A stretch of DNA of 64,000 nucleotides, taken from contig JAUJOR010000016.1 of NCBI GenBank assembly GCA_030447525.1, positions 49,297 through 113,296 of the forward strand, read 5' to 3'. Of the stretch, positions 17,739-26,213 are shown in pieces. How positions within the stretch are numbered: the stretch's first letter is position 1; each line of letters opens with the position of its first letter. This DNA is from Chloroflexota bacterium (lineage in GTDB: Bacteria; Chloroflexota; UBA11872; UBA12225). The notes beneath the pieces were generated by a model that saw only the letters and a program-made list of their open reading frames with translations, searched no databases and was not told the DNA's origin. The position numbers were made by a program, and so were the translations under genes.

Positions 17739-17744
17739 CGCAAC

Positions 17745-18120
17745 CAGCGGCGCAGACGGAAACGAGTACGCCGGTGGGGCGCTTCCAGAGAGTTCGGGGT
17801 GACGCGCAAGGGCGCACGGCACACGCCTGTGATGTGGCGTGGCGGCACGTCGGGCGCCGTCCGAGGGTGAGACCGAACAGCGTCCGGCGGTGGAAGATCC
17901 TTCCCGAGCCGCCTCCTGAACGTCGTCCCAGGCTGCACAACCGGGACGGCAAGTAGACGAGGCCGGGCTGGCCCCCCGTTACCGGGGCACGGATGTGATG
18001 GCATCCGGTGGAGTGAGCCGGTGCGTGCCCCCACTTGTGGGGGCACGCGCAACGGCTAAGTGGGGTGGTACCGCGGGGTTGGCAGAACCTCGTCCCCAGT
18101 GGGGACGGGGTTTTTTGTTG
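17745..18120 (+). promoter_or_regulatory. T-box riboswitch (tRNA-Ile sensing) upstream of ileS
   Basis: Binds uncharged tRNA and lets transcription pass into ileS. Diagnostic parts in order: AGTA of the specifier-loop S-turn at 17765-17768; distal AGAGAG at 17787-17792; specifier loop GGAAGATCC with ATC (Ile) at 17897-17899, where GAA-N-codon matches the usual 3' side of the loop; a stem III-like GC hairpin at 18023-18050; the T-box core AAGTGGGGTGGTACCGCGG at 18058-18076, whose TGGT pairs the tRNA ACCA end; then an intrinsic terminator. Exact ends of stems I and II are not resolved by eye. Confidence 0.9.
18088..18116 (+). terminator. Intrinsic terminator of the T-box
   Basis: CCTCGTCCCC pairs with GGGGACGGGG around AGT, with one G-T pair, followed by TTTTTT. 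The T-box core would pair with the left arm in the antiterminator state. Confidence 0.85.
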
Positions 18121-18236
18121 CTGTTTTTGGTGCAGGAGAGGCGGACGCCTCACCCTCGGCAGGGCAGGGACCAGGGCGTGCCGGGCTGGCACCGGGGCGG
18201 GGGACTGGATCACTTGGAGCGGTTGGAGAGGGATAG

Positions 18237-21200
18237 ATGTTTAGGGAAGTAGCGGCCGGCGTGGACTTTCCTGCGCTGGAGCGTGACGTGCTGGGCTTCT
18301 GGAAGGAGCACCGAGCGTTCGACACGCGGGTGGCCAAGAACCGCGGCAAGGCCCGCTGGTCGTTCATCGACGGGCCGATCACGGCCAACGGCCCAATGGG
18401 CGTGCACCACGCCTGGGGCCGCACGTACAAGGACCTGTTCCAGCGCTACAAGGCGATGCAGGGCTACGACCTGCGCTACCAGAACGGCTTCGACTGCCAG
18501 GGCCTGTGGGTCGAGGTGGAGGTGGAGAAGGAGCTGGGCTTCAAGTCCAAGCGGGATATCGAAGCCTATGGGATCGCCCGGTTCGTCGAGGCGTGCAAGG
18601 AGCGGGTGCTGCGCTTCGCCCAGATGCAGACCCAGCAGTCCGTCCGCCTGGGGTACTGGATGGACTGGGACAACTCCTATTACACCATGTCCGACGAGAA
18701 CAACTACACCATCTGGCACTTCCTCAAGAGGTGCCACGAGCGGGGGCTGATCTACCGCGGGCACGACGCCATGCCGTGGTGCCCGCGGTGCTCCACCGGT
18801 ATCTCGCAGCACGAGATCGCCACGGAGGGCTACGAAGAGGTCACCCATACGGCCGTGTTCCTCAAGCTCCCGCTCCTGGATCGCCCCGGGGAGTCGCTCA
18901 TGGTGTGGACGACGACGCCTTGGACGCTGGCGGCGAACGTCGCCGCCGAGGTGCACCCGGAGCTGACGTACGTGAAGGTACGCCAGGGTGAGAACGTCTT
19001 CTACGTGTCCAAGGGCGCCCTGCCAAACGCCGTGCGGGGGACGCACCAGGTGCTGGAGGAGCTGCCCGGAAGCAGCCTGGAGGGCTGGCGCTTCCGCGGG
19101 CCGTTCGACGAGCTGCCGGCGGTGCAGCGTGCTGGGGCAGCTGAGGCGCACCGCGTCATCCTCGGCAAGGACGTTTCCGAGGACGAAGGGACCGGCATCG
19201 TCCACATTGCCCCAGGATGCGGCAAAGAAGACTTCCAGCTGGGTCGGGAGTACAGCCTCCCGGCCATCGCCCCGCTGGACGAGTTCGGCGTCTACGTGGA
19301 GGGTTTCGGCTTCCTCAGCGGCCAGGAGGCCGAGGCGGTGCCGGCCGCCGTTGTCCAGGCCCTGGAGGAGAAGGGGCTGCTCTACCGCGCTGAGCCGTAC
19401 ACGCACCGCTACCCCGTGTGCTGGCGGTGCCACACGCAGCTCGTCTTCCGGCTGGTGGACGAGTGGTTTATCAGCATGGACGGTCCCAAGACAGAGGAGG
19501 CCCGCCGGCGTACCGCCGATCAAGAGCGACCGCCCCTGCGAGATCAGATCATGGCGGTGGTCAAGAAGGCCCGCTGGATGCCTGCCTGGGGGCAAGAACG
19601 CGAGCTGGACTGGCTGCGCAACATGGGCGACTGGATGATCTCCAAGAAGCGCTACTGGGGCCTGGCCCTGCCCATCTGGACGTGCGAGGCCTGCAGCTGG
19701 TTCGACGTGGTTGCGGGCGAGGACGAGCTACGGGATCGAGCCACCGCCGGCTGGGACGAGTTCGCCGGGCACTCGCCACACCGGCCCTGGATTGATGCGG
19801 TGACGATCCCCTGCCCGCGGTGCGGCGCCCAGGCCAGCCGCATCCCAGATGTGGGCAATCCCTGGCTGGACGCGGGAAGCGTCCCCTACTCCACGCTGGG
19901 CTACCGCCGTGACCGGTCCTACTGGGCGCAATGGTTCCCGGCGGACTTCATCACCGAGAGCTTTCCCGGTCAGTTCCGTAACTGGTTCTACTCCCTGTTG
20001 ACCATGAGCACAGTGCTGGAGGACCGGGAGCCATTCCGCGCCGTGCTCGGCTATGGGACGGTGCGAGACGAGCGCGGCCGGGAGATGCACAAGAGCTGGG
20101 GCAACTCCATCGAGTTCAACGAGGCCGCCGAGCGCATCGGGGCCAGTGTGATGCGCTGGATGTTCGCGGCGGCGAATCCCGAGACGAACCTGAACTTCGG
20201 CTACACCCTGGCTGATGAGGTCAAGCGCCGGCTCCTGACCCTGTGGAATGTGTACGCCTTTTTCGCGAACTATGCCCGGCTGGATGGCTTCGACCCCACC
20301 ACGGTGACGGTCGACGTGGCCCGGCGCCCGGCGCTCGACCGCTGGATCCTGGGCGAGCTGCACGCCCTGGTGGACGTGACTACCAAGCGCTACGACGACT
20401 TCGACGCCATGACCGTTACCCGCCGGATGGAGGGCTTCATCGACGACCTGTCCAACTGGTACATCCGCCGGGGCCGGGCGCGCTACTGGAAGAACGAGGC
20501 CGACGCGGATAAGACGGCGGCCTACGTGACTCTGTGGGAGGTGCTGGTCACCCTGTCCAAGCTCCTGGCGCCGAGCATGCCGTTCCTGGCCGAGACGATG
20601 TACCAGAACCTCGTCCGGGCGGTGGACCCCGAGGCGCCACTATCCGTGCACCACTGCGAGTGGCCCAAGGCCGACCTCACGTTGCTCGATCCCCAGCTCC
20701 GCGCGGCCATGTCCCTGGTGCGACAGATCGTTGGCCTGGGGCGCGCCGCCCGCAACAACAAAGCGAAGATCAAGGTGCGCCAGCCCCTCCCGGCGTTGCT
20801 CGTCCGAGTCAAGGGGCCGGCCGAGCGCGAGGCCCTGCAGTCCCTGACCGACCAGGTACTGGAGGAGCTGAACGTGAAGCGCCTGGAGCTCGTGGACGAC
20901 GCCTCGCAGTTCGTCACCTACCGGGTGAAGCCTAACTTCAAGCTCCTGGGTCCCTTGTTCGGCCCGCGGGTGAATGCCGTCGCCAAGGCCCTGCAGAGCG
21001 CCAATCCGGCTCAACTGGCCGGCCACCACGCCGCCGGCGAGCCGGTGACGGTCGTGGTCGACGGACTGGAGCTGGAGGTACCCGCCGAGGACTACGACGT
21101 GGAGGTTCTAGACGCCCCGGGGTACGCCGTGGTCGACGAAGGGGGCTACCTCGTGGCCCTAGACACTCGCTTGAGCCCGGAGCTCGTCCAAGAAGGCCTG

Positions 21201-21464
21201 GCGCGCGAGCTTGTCCACCGCCTCAACGCCATGCGTAAGGACGCCGGGTTCCGCGTAGACGATCGTATCGTCACCTACTATCAGGCCGCCGGGGAGCTGG
21301 CCGAGGTCTTCGAGCGCTTCGGGGACTACATCCGCCAGGAGACGCTTTCGCTGCGTCTGCAGGCGGGGGAACAGTCGGCCGGAGCTGACGGCACGGTTCA
21401 GGCGCAGGAGGTCCGGCTAGACGGGCACCTGGTCACCCTACGGGTGGAGCGCGCCACGGCCTGA
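18237..21464 (+). CDS. ileS: Isoleucine--tRNA ligase (long, eukaryote-like type)
   Basis: Charges tRNA-Ile. 1075 residues from the ATG after GGAGAGGG, the length of the long IleRS type. The class I HIGH site is replaced by GVHHAWG near residues 55-61 and the KMSKS loop reads EMHKSWGN near 616-623, both divergent but in the right places. The editing domain lies between about 190 and 400. Four CxxC pairs (MPWCPRC near 180, CWRC near 394, CEAC near 482, CPRC near 525) suggest zinc knuckles. Anticodon-binding domain about 680 onward. Transcription is controlled by the upstream T-box, whose specifier is an Ile codon, which supports the specificity call. Confidence 0.92.
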   Translation: MFREVAAGVDFPALERDVLGFWKEHRAFDTRVAKNRGKARWSFIDGPITANGPMGVHHAWGRTYKDLFQRYKAMQGYDLRYQNGFDCQGLWVEVEVEKELGFKSKRDIEAYGIARFVEACKERVLRFAQMQTQQSVRLGYWMDWDNSYYTMSDENNYTIWHFLKRCHERGLIYRGHDAMPWCPRCSTGISQHEIATEGYEEVTHTAVFLKLPLLDRPGESLMVWTTTPWTLAANVAAEVHPELTYVKVRQGENVFYVSKGALPNAVRGTHQVLEELPGSSLEGWRFRGPFDELPAVQRAGAAEAHRVILGKDVSEDEGTGIVHIAPGCGKEDFQLGREYSLPAIAPLDEFGVYVEGFGFLSGQEAEAVPAAVVQALEEKGLLYRAEPYTHRYPVCWRCHTQLVFRLVDEWFISMDGPKTEEARRRTADQERPPLRDQIMAVVKKARWMPAWGQERELDWLRNMGDWMISKKRYWGLALPIWTCEACSWFDVVAGEDELRDRATAGWDEFAGHSPHRPWIDAVTIPCPRCGAQASRIPDVGNPWLDAGSVPYSTLGYRRDRSYWAQWFPADFITESFPGQFRNWFYSLLTMSTVLEDREPFRAVLGYGTVRDERGREMHKSWGNSIEFNEAAERIGASVMRWMFAAANPETNLNFGYTLADEVKRRLLTLWNVYAFFANYARLDGFDPTTVTVDVARRPALDRWILGELHALVDVTTKRYDDFDAMTVTRRMEGFIDDLSNWYIRRGRARYWKNEADADKTAAYVTLWEVLVTLSKLLAPSMPFLAETMYQNLVRAVDPEAPLSVHHCEWPKADLTLLDPQLRAAMSLVRQIVGLGRAARNNKAKIKVRQPLPALLVRVKGPAEREALQSLTDQVLEELNVKRLELVDDASQFVTYRVKPNFKLLGPLFGPRVNAVAKALQSANPAQLAGHHAAGEPVTVVVDGLELEVPAEDYDVEVLDAPGYAVVDEGGYLVALDTRLSPELVQEGLARELVHRLNAMRKDAGFRVDDRIVTYYQAAGELAEVFERFGDYIRQETLSLRLQAGEQSAGADGTVQAQEVRLDGHLVTLRVERATA

Positions 21465-21613
21465 GGCGCCGGGTGTCCAGGATCGGCGCCGCCGTGTCTG
21501 TGGGGACCCCCCGTTGGAAAGGGCGGTTGAGCTGCCAGTCCAGGTGGCAGACCGGAGTGGCGCCGTATCGTAGAGAGGCGCTGCTGCGGAGCGGACGGCG
21601 CCGGCGGGGACGG

Positions 21614-21850
21614 CTATCCCGGCACGTCCGCGCCATCTGAGGCGCTGGAGGGCTGCAGCACCTCCGCAGACAAGACAAGTCCGCAGGTAGGACAACGCAG
21701 CAGAGAGACGTCAAGCGCCCCGGACCGACAGGCCTCGCGATGGGCCTGTCGGCGGGCCTCGTCCGTGCAGACGCGGCGCAGGCAATGGGGACAATAATGG
21801 CTCAGCGAGTCACGTGCGGCTGGGGCACTCGTCTGTGTCACCACCATCAT
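21614..21850 (-). CDS. Small zinc-ribbon-like hypothetical protein
   Basis: 78 residues from the ATG at 21850. CPHCLRRVC, an internal C, and CPTCG give up to six cysteines arranged as a zinc-binding knuckle, with a His-containing helix between (RRQAHREAC). Ribosome site is weak (AGGGA about 18 bases upstream), and an open frame extends to 21934. The Cys pattern argues for a real gene; function unknown. Confidence 0.45.
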   Translation of the reverse strand: MMVVTQTSAPAARDSLSHYCPHCLRRVCTDEARRQAHREACRSGALDVSLLRCPTCGLVLSAEVLQPSSASDGADVPG

Positions 21851-22048
21851 CGGAATCGTTCTGGTTCCCTGGCACGCCGGCTTATCGTCCCGCAAGCGCC
21901 GAACACGTTGCCCAGCGGCTCGTCCTCCACCCACGCTGAGCGTAGAACGCCCGGGTGAAGACAGGGTTGCGTCTCAGTATACCCCCGGTATACATGGATG
22001 CAGCGCGCGTGTGGGTTGCCCGCGTGGGCTGCACGCTGGGTAGTGGGC

Positions 22049-23629
22049 TCAGTCTCGGGCGCGCCCCCCAGCGGCGCTGTCCCCTTGGTTTGCCCCGCCG
22101 CCCGCGCCGCCGTCAGGACGGCCTCTACCAGGACGGCGGTTGTCCGGCCCGTCGGCCTCCGGGGTGATCGGTAGCGCCGCTGCCTGGCCCGCGCCGGCCG
22201 CAGCGTCGCTCACCCGAGCGCCCCTGTCGGAGGCGGGGCTCTGGGAGGTCTGCGCCGCGGGCGCCGCCGTCGGTGTCGGCGTTGCCGTGGGGGACTGACT
22301 GGCCACCGGGCCGCGCGGCCGTCCGGGACCGCCATCGGTTGCCCGCGCCTCAGCCGGGGCAGGGGTGGCCTCAGGCGTGGCCGGCCGGGTGCCGGCGGGA
22401 CGCGTCTCGGAGGGGAGTGGGGTAGAGCTGGGGGCTTCCGCGCCCGGGGCAACGGTCAGACTTGCTGTGCCGGATGGCTGGCCGGTTGGGCGCCCGGCTG
22501 GGGATTGCCTCGGCGGCCGGGATGGGGTTGCCTGGCGCCCCCATGGGCCGGGTTGCGTCGCCGGTGGCTGCCGCGACGCGCCCCGGGTGGCCGCCGTGCC
22601 GGCGGGCACGGCCGTGCCCGGTGTGCCGACGGGTGTACCGACGGCGGGCTGAGGAGTTTGAGCGGGGGTGGCCGGCCCCGGCGGGGTTGTGGTGGGGGAC
22701 GGCGTTGTCGTCTGGGAAGGGGTGCCGCTAGCTGTGGGAGTGGCCGGCTCCGGAGTGGCATCGCGCCCCGGCTGGCCGGCCCGGACGGCTTCTCGGCGTG
22801 CCGCGAGGAGGCGCTCGATCTGCTCCTGCGATTGCGGCGGGACATTTTCCAGGACATGGGCAAGGACCGCCTCGGTACGAGACTGGGTTTGCGTCACCAC
22901 CGCCTCGAGTTGCGCCCGCCGGCTCCCGGAGGCCCGAGCGACGACCGCTTCGGCGGCGGCGAGCCGCTGCGTGGCCGCGACGATGACCTCGGCGGGCACC
23001 GGCTGACCGAGCTCCAGTAAGACCTGCGCCTCTTGCAGGCGCCGGTTGCACAGCTCCGTTTGCAGGGCCACCAACACCTCGGGGCCGGAAGTCGCCTGGG
23101 CAAAGGCAACGCGCGTGTCCTCGACGACCAGCTTTACGGAGTACAGCGGCTGGCCCGGCAGGGCGTCGGCCGAGGCGACAAGGGCGCCACCTGTGCCGGA
23201 GAACAACACAGTCAAGGCCACGGCCGTCCCCACCAGCGTCGCCGGCTGGAGATGCAGCCATGGCCAGTGCCACCAGGGGTTGGTTCCGGCCGGGGCCGGC
23301 CCCGTGGCGCTGGGCAGGCCGGCCGGCGCTGGGCCGAGGGCCTCCTGGGCGGCCGCCATCACCCGCTCTCGCACTCGAGCCCGGACGTCCGGCGGCGCCG
23401 GCGGTGGCACCACCGCTCGCATAATGGCCACGGCTTCCAGGAGGGGGCGTAGCTCGACCTCCAGATCGGGGTAGCGGGCAACCACCGCTTCCAGCCCCTC
23501 GCCGGCGGCGAGCCGGGCGATGGACTCGTCCAGGGCCGCGGCCACGGCGTCTGGGCCGGGACCATGGCCATCATGGGGCGGGGCAAGACTGGTCATGTCG
23601 TCATCACCGGGCGAGCCCGAACCGCTCAT
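22049..23629 (-). CDS. DUF5667 membrane protein with long Pro/Thr-rich exterior (ECF partner)
   Basis: 526 residues. About 1-110 is a cytoplasmic helical part (ARYPDLEVELRPLLEAV) of the type found in ECF-linked proteins. One membrane helix near 133-155 is followed by SADALPGQPLYSVKLVVEDT, the DUF5667 signature, and a long helical segment to about 285. The rest is Pro/Thr/Ala/Ser low complexity. The ATG overlaps the stop of the upstream sigma gene (ATGA), so the two are coupled. This position usually belongs to the anti-sigma factor, so I infer that it restrains the sigma factor while its exterior senses the envelope; no anti-sigma zinc motif is visible. Confidence 0.7.
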   Translation of the reverse strand: MSGSGSPGDDDMTSLAPPHDGHGPGPDAVAAALDESIARLAAGEGLEAVVARYPDLEVELRPLLEAVAIMRAVVPPPAPPDVRARVRERVMAAAQEALGPAPAGLPSATGPAPAGTNPWWHWPWLHLQPATLVGTAVALTVLFSGTGGALVASADALPGQPLYSVKLVVEDTRVAFAQATSGPEVLVALQTELCNRRLQEAQVLLELGQPVPAEVIVAATQRLAAAEAVVARASGSRRAQLEAVVTQTQSRTEAVLAHVLENVPPQSQEQIERLLAARREAVRAGQPGRDATPEPATPTASGTPSQTTTPSPTTTPPGPATPAQTPQPAVGTPVGTPGTAVPAGTAATRGASRQPPATQPGPWGRQATPSRPPRQSPAGRPTGQPSGTASLTVAPGAEAPSSTPLPSETRPAGTRPATPEATPAPAEARATDGGPGRPRGPVASQSPTATPTPTAAPAAQTSQSPASDRGARVSDAAAGAGQAAALPITPEADGPDNRRPGRGRPDGGAGGGANQGDSAAGGRARD

Positions 23630-24171
23630 GACTGCGAGCTCCGGACGAGTTGGCGCTGAAGGGACTGCACGGCCGCGTGCTGCAGGGCTTTCACCGCCCC
23701 CTCAGTGCGCCCTAAGACCTGGGCCACCTCCGCGTTGGTCAGACCACCGGCGAACTTGAGCGTGATGACCTGACGCTGCAGCTCGGTGAGTCGATCGACG
23801 GCGAGGAGCAGGCCCTCCCGTCTTACCTTCTCCTCCAGCCAGCTCTCAGGGTCAGCCACCTTGGTGCGGTCGGGCACGCCTTCGTCCAGCGGCTCGCTTG
23901 GCCGCCGGGAGCGGCGCCGCAGGGAGTCCACCAGCATGTTGTGAGCGATGCGGAAGAGCCATGCTTGAAAAGGTACGCCCGTCCACTTGTATCCAGGGAG
24001 CGACTCCAGGGCACGAAGGAAGACCTGACCGGAGACGTCTTCAGCCTCGGTGACGCTGCCGAGCTTGAACGAAAGGTAGCTGAAGATTTTGTCGAAGTAC
24101 CGCTCATACAGCTGCCCGAACGCGGCCACATCCCCCGCCTGGGCCGCCCGCACCAAGTCCTCGTCGCGCAT
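23626..24171 (-). CDS. ECF-type RNA polymerase sigma factor
   Basis: 181 residues. Region 2 is clear (YERYFDKIFSYLSFKLG, then DVSGQVFLRALESL and PFQAWLFRIAHNMLVDSLRR), followed by region 4 with LPxxQRQVITLKF-type sequence (TELQRQVITLKFAGGLTNAE then VLGRTEGAVKALQHAAVQSL). Directs transcription of its own small regulon, usually including its operon. The coupled DUF5667 gene is the probable regulator. Confidence 0.92.
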   Translation of the reverse strand: MRDEDLVRAAQAGDVAAFGQLYERYFDKIFSYLSFKLGSVTEAEDVSGQVFLRALESLPGYKWTGVPFQAWLFRIAHNMLVDSLRRRSRRPSEPLDEGVPDRTKVADPESWLEEKVRREGLLLAVDRLTELQRQVITLKFAGGLTNAEVAQVLGRTEGAVKALQHAAVQSLQRQLVRSSQS

Positions 24172-24319
24172 GCCCGGCTATCCCGAGTCACTCGGGCGCC
24201 GCCATGCGGGGTGACGCTCAGCGGCGCACCCCACGTGACTTTCACCCTCTAATAACGTCAAGAAGTACGATTCGATAGGAGTTCGCCCGCGGGGAGTCCG
24301 CACGCCAGGAGCGTCAACG

Positions 24320-25399
24320 ATGGCAAACGTGTTCGACCACTTTATCGGCAACGGTCCCGCCGTTCGACGGCTCCGAGCCACGCTCCTCGTGGAGCGCCAG
24401 GCACCGGTGCGCTGTCACGCCTACCTGATCACCGGTCCATCGCAGGTGGGGAAGGGTACCTTAGCGCTGGCGATGGCGGCCGCGCTGGTGTGTACCGCCC
24501 CCGCCGCCGACCACGCCGGATCCGACTTCCTTGATCTATTGGGTGCGGCCCGGCCGCCCTTGGAGGTGCCCTGTGGCGAGTGCCGCGCCTGCCGCCTGGT
24601 GGCCAAGGGAGGACATACGGACGTTCGCACCGTGGCGTCCCAGAGTGGCCGGCGTGGCGTGACCATTGAGCAGATACGTCAGTTGGAGCATGACGCCGCA
24701 CTGCGCCCATACGAAGGGACGCGCAAGGTGTTCGTCATCGCCGGCGTGGAGGCGATGACCGACGCCGCCGCCAACGCCCTGCTCAAGACGCTGGAAGAGC
24801 CCCCGGCGGACACGGTGTTGTTGCTCACCGCCAACGATGTGTCACAGGTGATGCCCACCATCGTCTCGCGCTGCCGGGAGATCCCCTTGCGGGCGGTGCC
24901 GGCGGGCGAGATCGAGGCGGCGCTCATCGCCCGCGGCGTAGAGGCAGAGCAGGGGCGTGTGCTCGCCCGCCTGGCCGCCGGTCGGCCCGGGTGGGCGCTG
25001 GGTGCGGTCGAAGACCCGCAGCGCAGGGTGGACCACGCGCAACAGGTGCAGCTCCTGGAGACGCTGCTGGCCCAGCCACGGCGGCACCGATTGCCGGCGG
25101 CCGCGCAGTTCGGCGAGGTGAGTCAGGTCAAGGGCGTCCTGGACGTCTGGTTGGGCTGGTGGCGGGATGCCCTGCTGGTTCAGCAAGGGCTGCCGGACCT
25201 GGTCACCAACGCCGACCGGATAGAAGCGCTGCACCACTTAGGGGCGCGTCAGCCATCGGGGGACGTCTGGCGCGCCCTCAACCGCATTCAGGAGACGCGC
25301 CAGCAGGTGGACGCCAACGTCAACGTCCGCCTGGCGATCGAGGCGCTCCTGCTCGACCTCCCAGAGTCCCCCTCCCCGGTTGCGGCCGGGGCGGCCTGA
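24320..25399 (+). CDS. holB: DNA polymerase III delta' subunit
   Basis: Clamp-loader subunit. 359 residues with GPSQVGKGT (modified Walker A) near 35-43, zinc module CGECRAC near 86-92 plus an earlier Cys, ALLKTLEEPP near 153, and the SRC sensor I motif near 183 (IVSRCREIPL). Start at the ATG preceded by AGGAG. In Chloroflexota and Firmicutes holB is often away from tmk, as here. Confidence 0.88.
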   Translation: MANVFDHFIGNGPAVRRLRATLLVERQAPVRCHAYLITGPSQVGKGTLALAMAAALVCTAPAADHAGSDFLDLLGAARPPLEVPCGECRACRLVAKGGHTDVRTVASQSGRRGVTIEQIRQLEHDAALRPYEGTRKVFVIAGVEAMTDAAANALLKTLEEPPADTVLLLTANDVSQVMPTIVSRCREIPLRAVPAGEIEAALIARGVEAEQGRVLARLAAGRPGWALGAVEDPQRRVDHAQQVQLLETLLAQPRRHRLPAAAQFGEVSQVKGVLDVWLGWWRDALLVQQGLPDLVTNADRIEALHHLGARQPSGDVWRALNRIQETRQQVDANVNVRLAIEALLLDLPESPSPVAAGAA

Positions 25400-25475
25400 T
25401 CGCAGTGACGGAGAGGGCGCCGCCACGACGCCGCTGCGATCCCAGGCGGACGTTCTACTACCCCACTCCTGTGCT

Positions 25476-25484
25476 TGCTACACT
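25476..25484 (+). promoter_or_regulatory. Extended -10 before the FmdB-like gene
   Basis: TGCTACACT matches TGn-TATAAT-type extended -10 boxes. Start point would fall at about 25491, four bases before the ATG. No clear -35. Confidence 0.35.
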
Positions 25485-25494
25485 TCTGGTAGCT

Positions 25495-25938
25495 ATGCCC
25501 ATCTATGAGTATGAATGCGCTGCCTGCAAGAACCGTTTCGAACGCTCACAGCGTTTCTCTGACCCGGCCCTAACGGAGTGCCCGGAATGCGGCGGCGCGG
25601 TGCGTCGCGTCCTGTACCCTGCCGGGATCGTGTTCAAGGGCTCCGGCTGGTACATCACCGATAGTCGGAAGTCCCCCGCGGGGGAGTCCGCCAGCGCCCC
25701 CGCGGGCGATAGCGCCGCCGGGGCAAACAAGACCGACGGCGCCCCCGCGGCCGCGGGTGAGGCGGCGGCTGCCAAGGCGGAGGGGGCCGGCGCCAAGGGC
25801 GAAGGCACCGCCGCTAGGAGCGAACCCGGGGCCTCAGGGACGAAGACCCCGGGTGCCAGCGGCGCCCCTGGAGGCGGCAGCTCCCCGGCCGCAGGGGGTT
25901 CCTCGGGCGGGGGCGGCTCGGCGGGGTCAAAGGGCTGA
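25495..25938 (+). CDS. FmdB-family zinc ribbon protein
   Basis: 147 residues. Starts MPIYEYECAAC, with a second pair CPECGG near 38, exactly the FmdB/Zn-ribbon regulatory domain, then VFKGSGWYITD as in the family, and an Ala/Gly/Lys/Pro low-complexity tail from about 67. Possible regulator or small chaperone-like protein. There is no ribosome site; an extended -10 (TGCTACACT, ending at 25484) lies about ten bases before the ATG, so the mRNA may be nearly leaderless. Confidence 0.8.
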   Translation: MPIYEYECAACKNRFERSQRFSDPALTECPECGGAVRRVLYPAGIVFKGSGWYITDSRKSPAGESASAPAGDSAAGANKTDGAPAAAGEAAAAKAEGAGAKGEGTAARSEPGASGTKTPGASGAPGGGSSPAAGGSSGGGGSAGSKG

Positions 25939-26213
25939 GCCTTGCGCGCGTGGCAGGGCAGCTCCGTCCAAAGGGGGTGTAGACGGTCTGATCGAGCGGC
26001 TACTACCGCCGGGCGGAGGTTTACAGGCGGCTGCGCTCGCAGGGCCCAGGGCGCGGCAACCTATGGAGCACTTCCGCCGACGTGTGCTTCTATACCTGCC
26101 GATAGAGGGCGCCGTAACGCCCCTCTTGAGCGCCGCAGGCCGGTAACCATCATCCCGGACACGCACCGTCCGCTGGTCAGGCCGCCCGCCGGGCCGGCGG
26201 AGGAGGTGTAGCG

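Noticed and set aside
16635..17980. Duplication of the tRNA-Lys 3' end as an attachment site
   Set aside because: I looked for a second copy of the T-arm/acceptor sequence in the decay zone and found none.
17239..18213. 324-codon minus-strand frame across the T-box leader
   Set aside because: Low-complexity translation that crosses the promoter, T-box and terminator; not a plausible gene.
25939..26213. Attenuator or T-box before the his run
   Set aside because: A weak GGGCG/CGCCC hairpin exists near 26105-26130, but there is no T-tract, leader peptide or T-box core.
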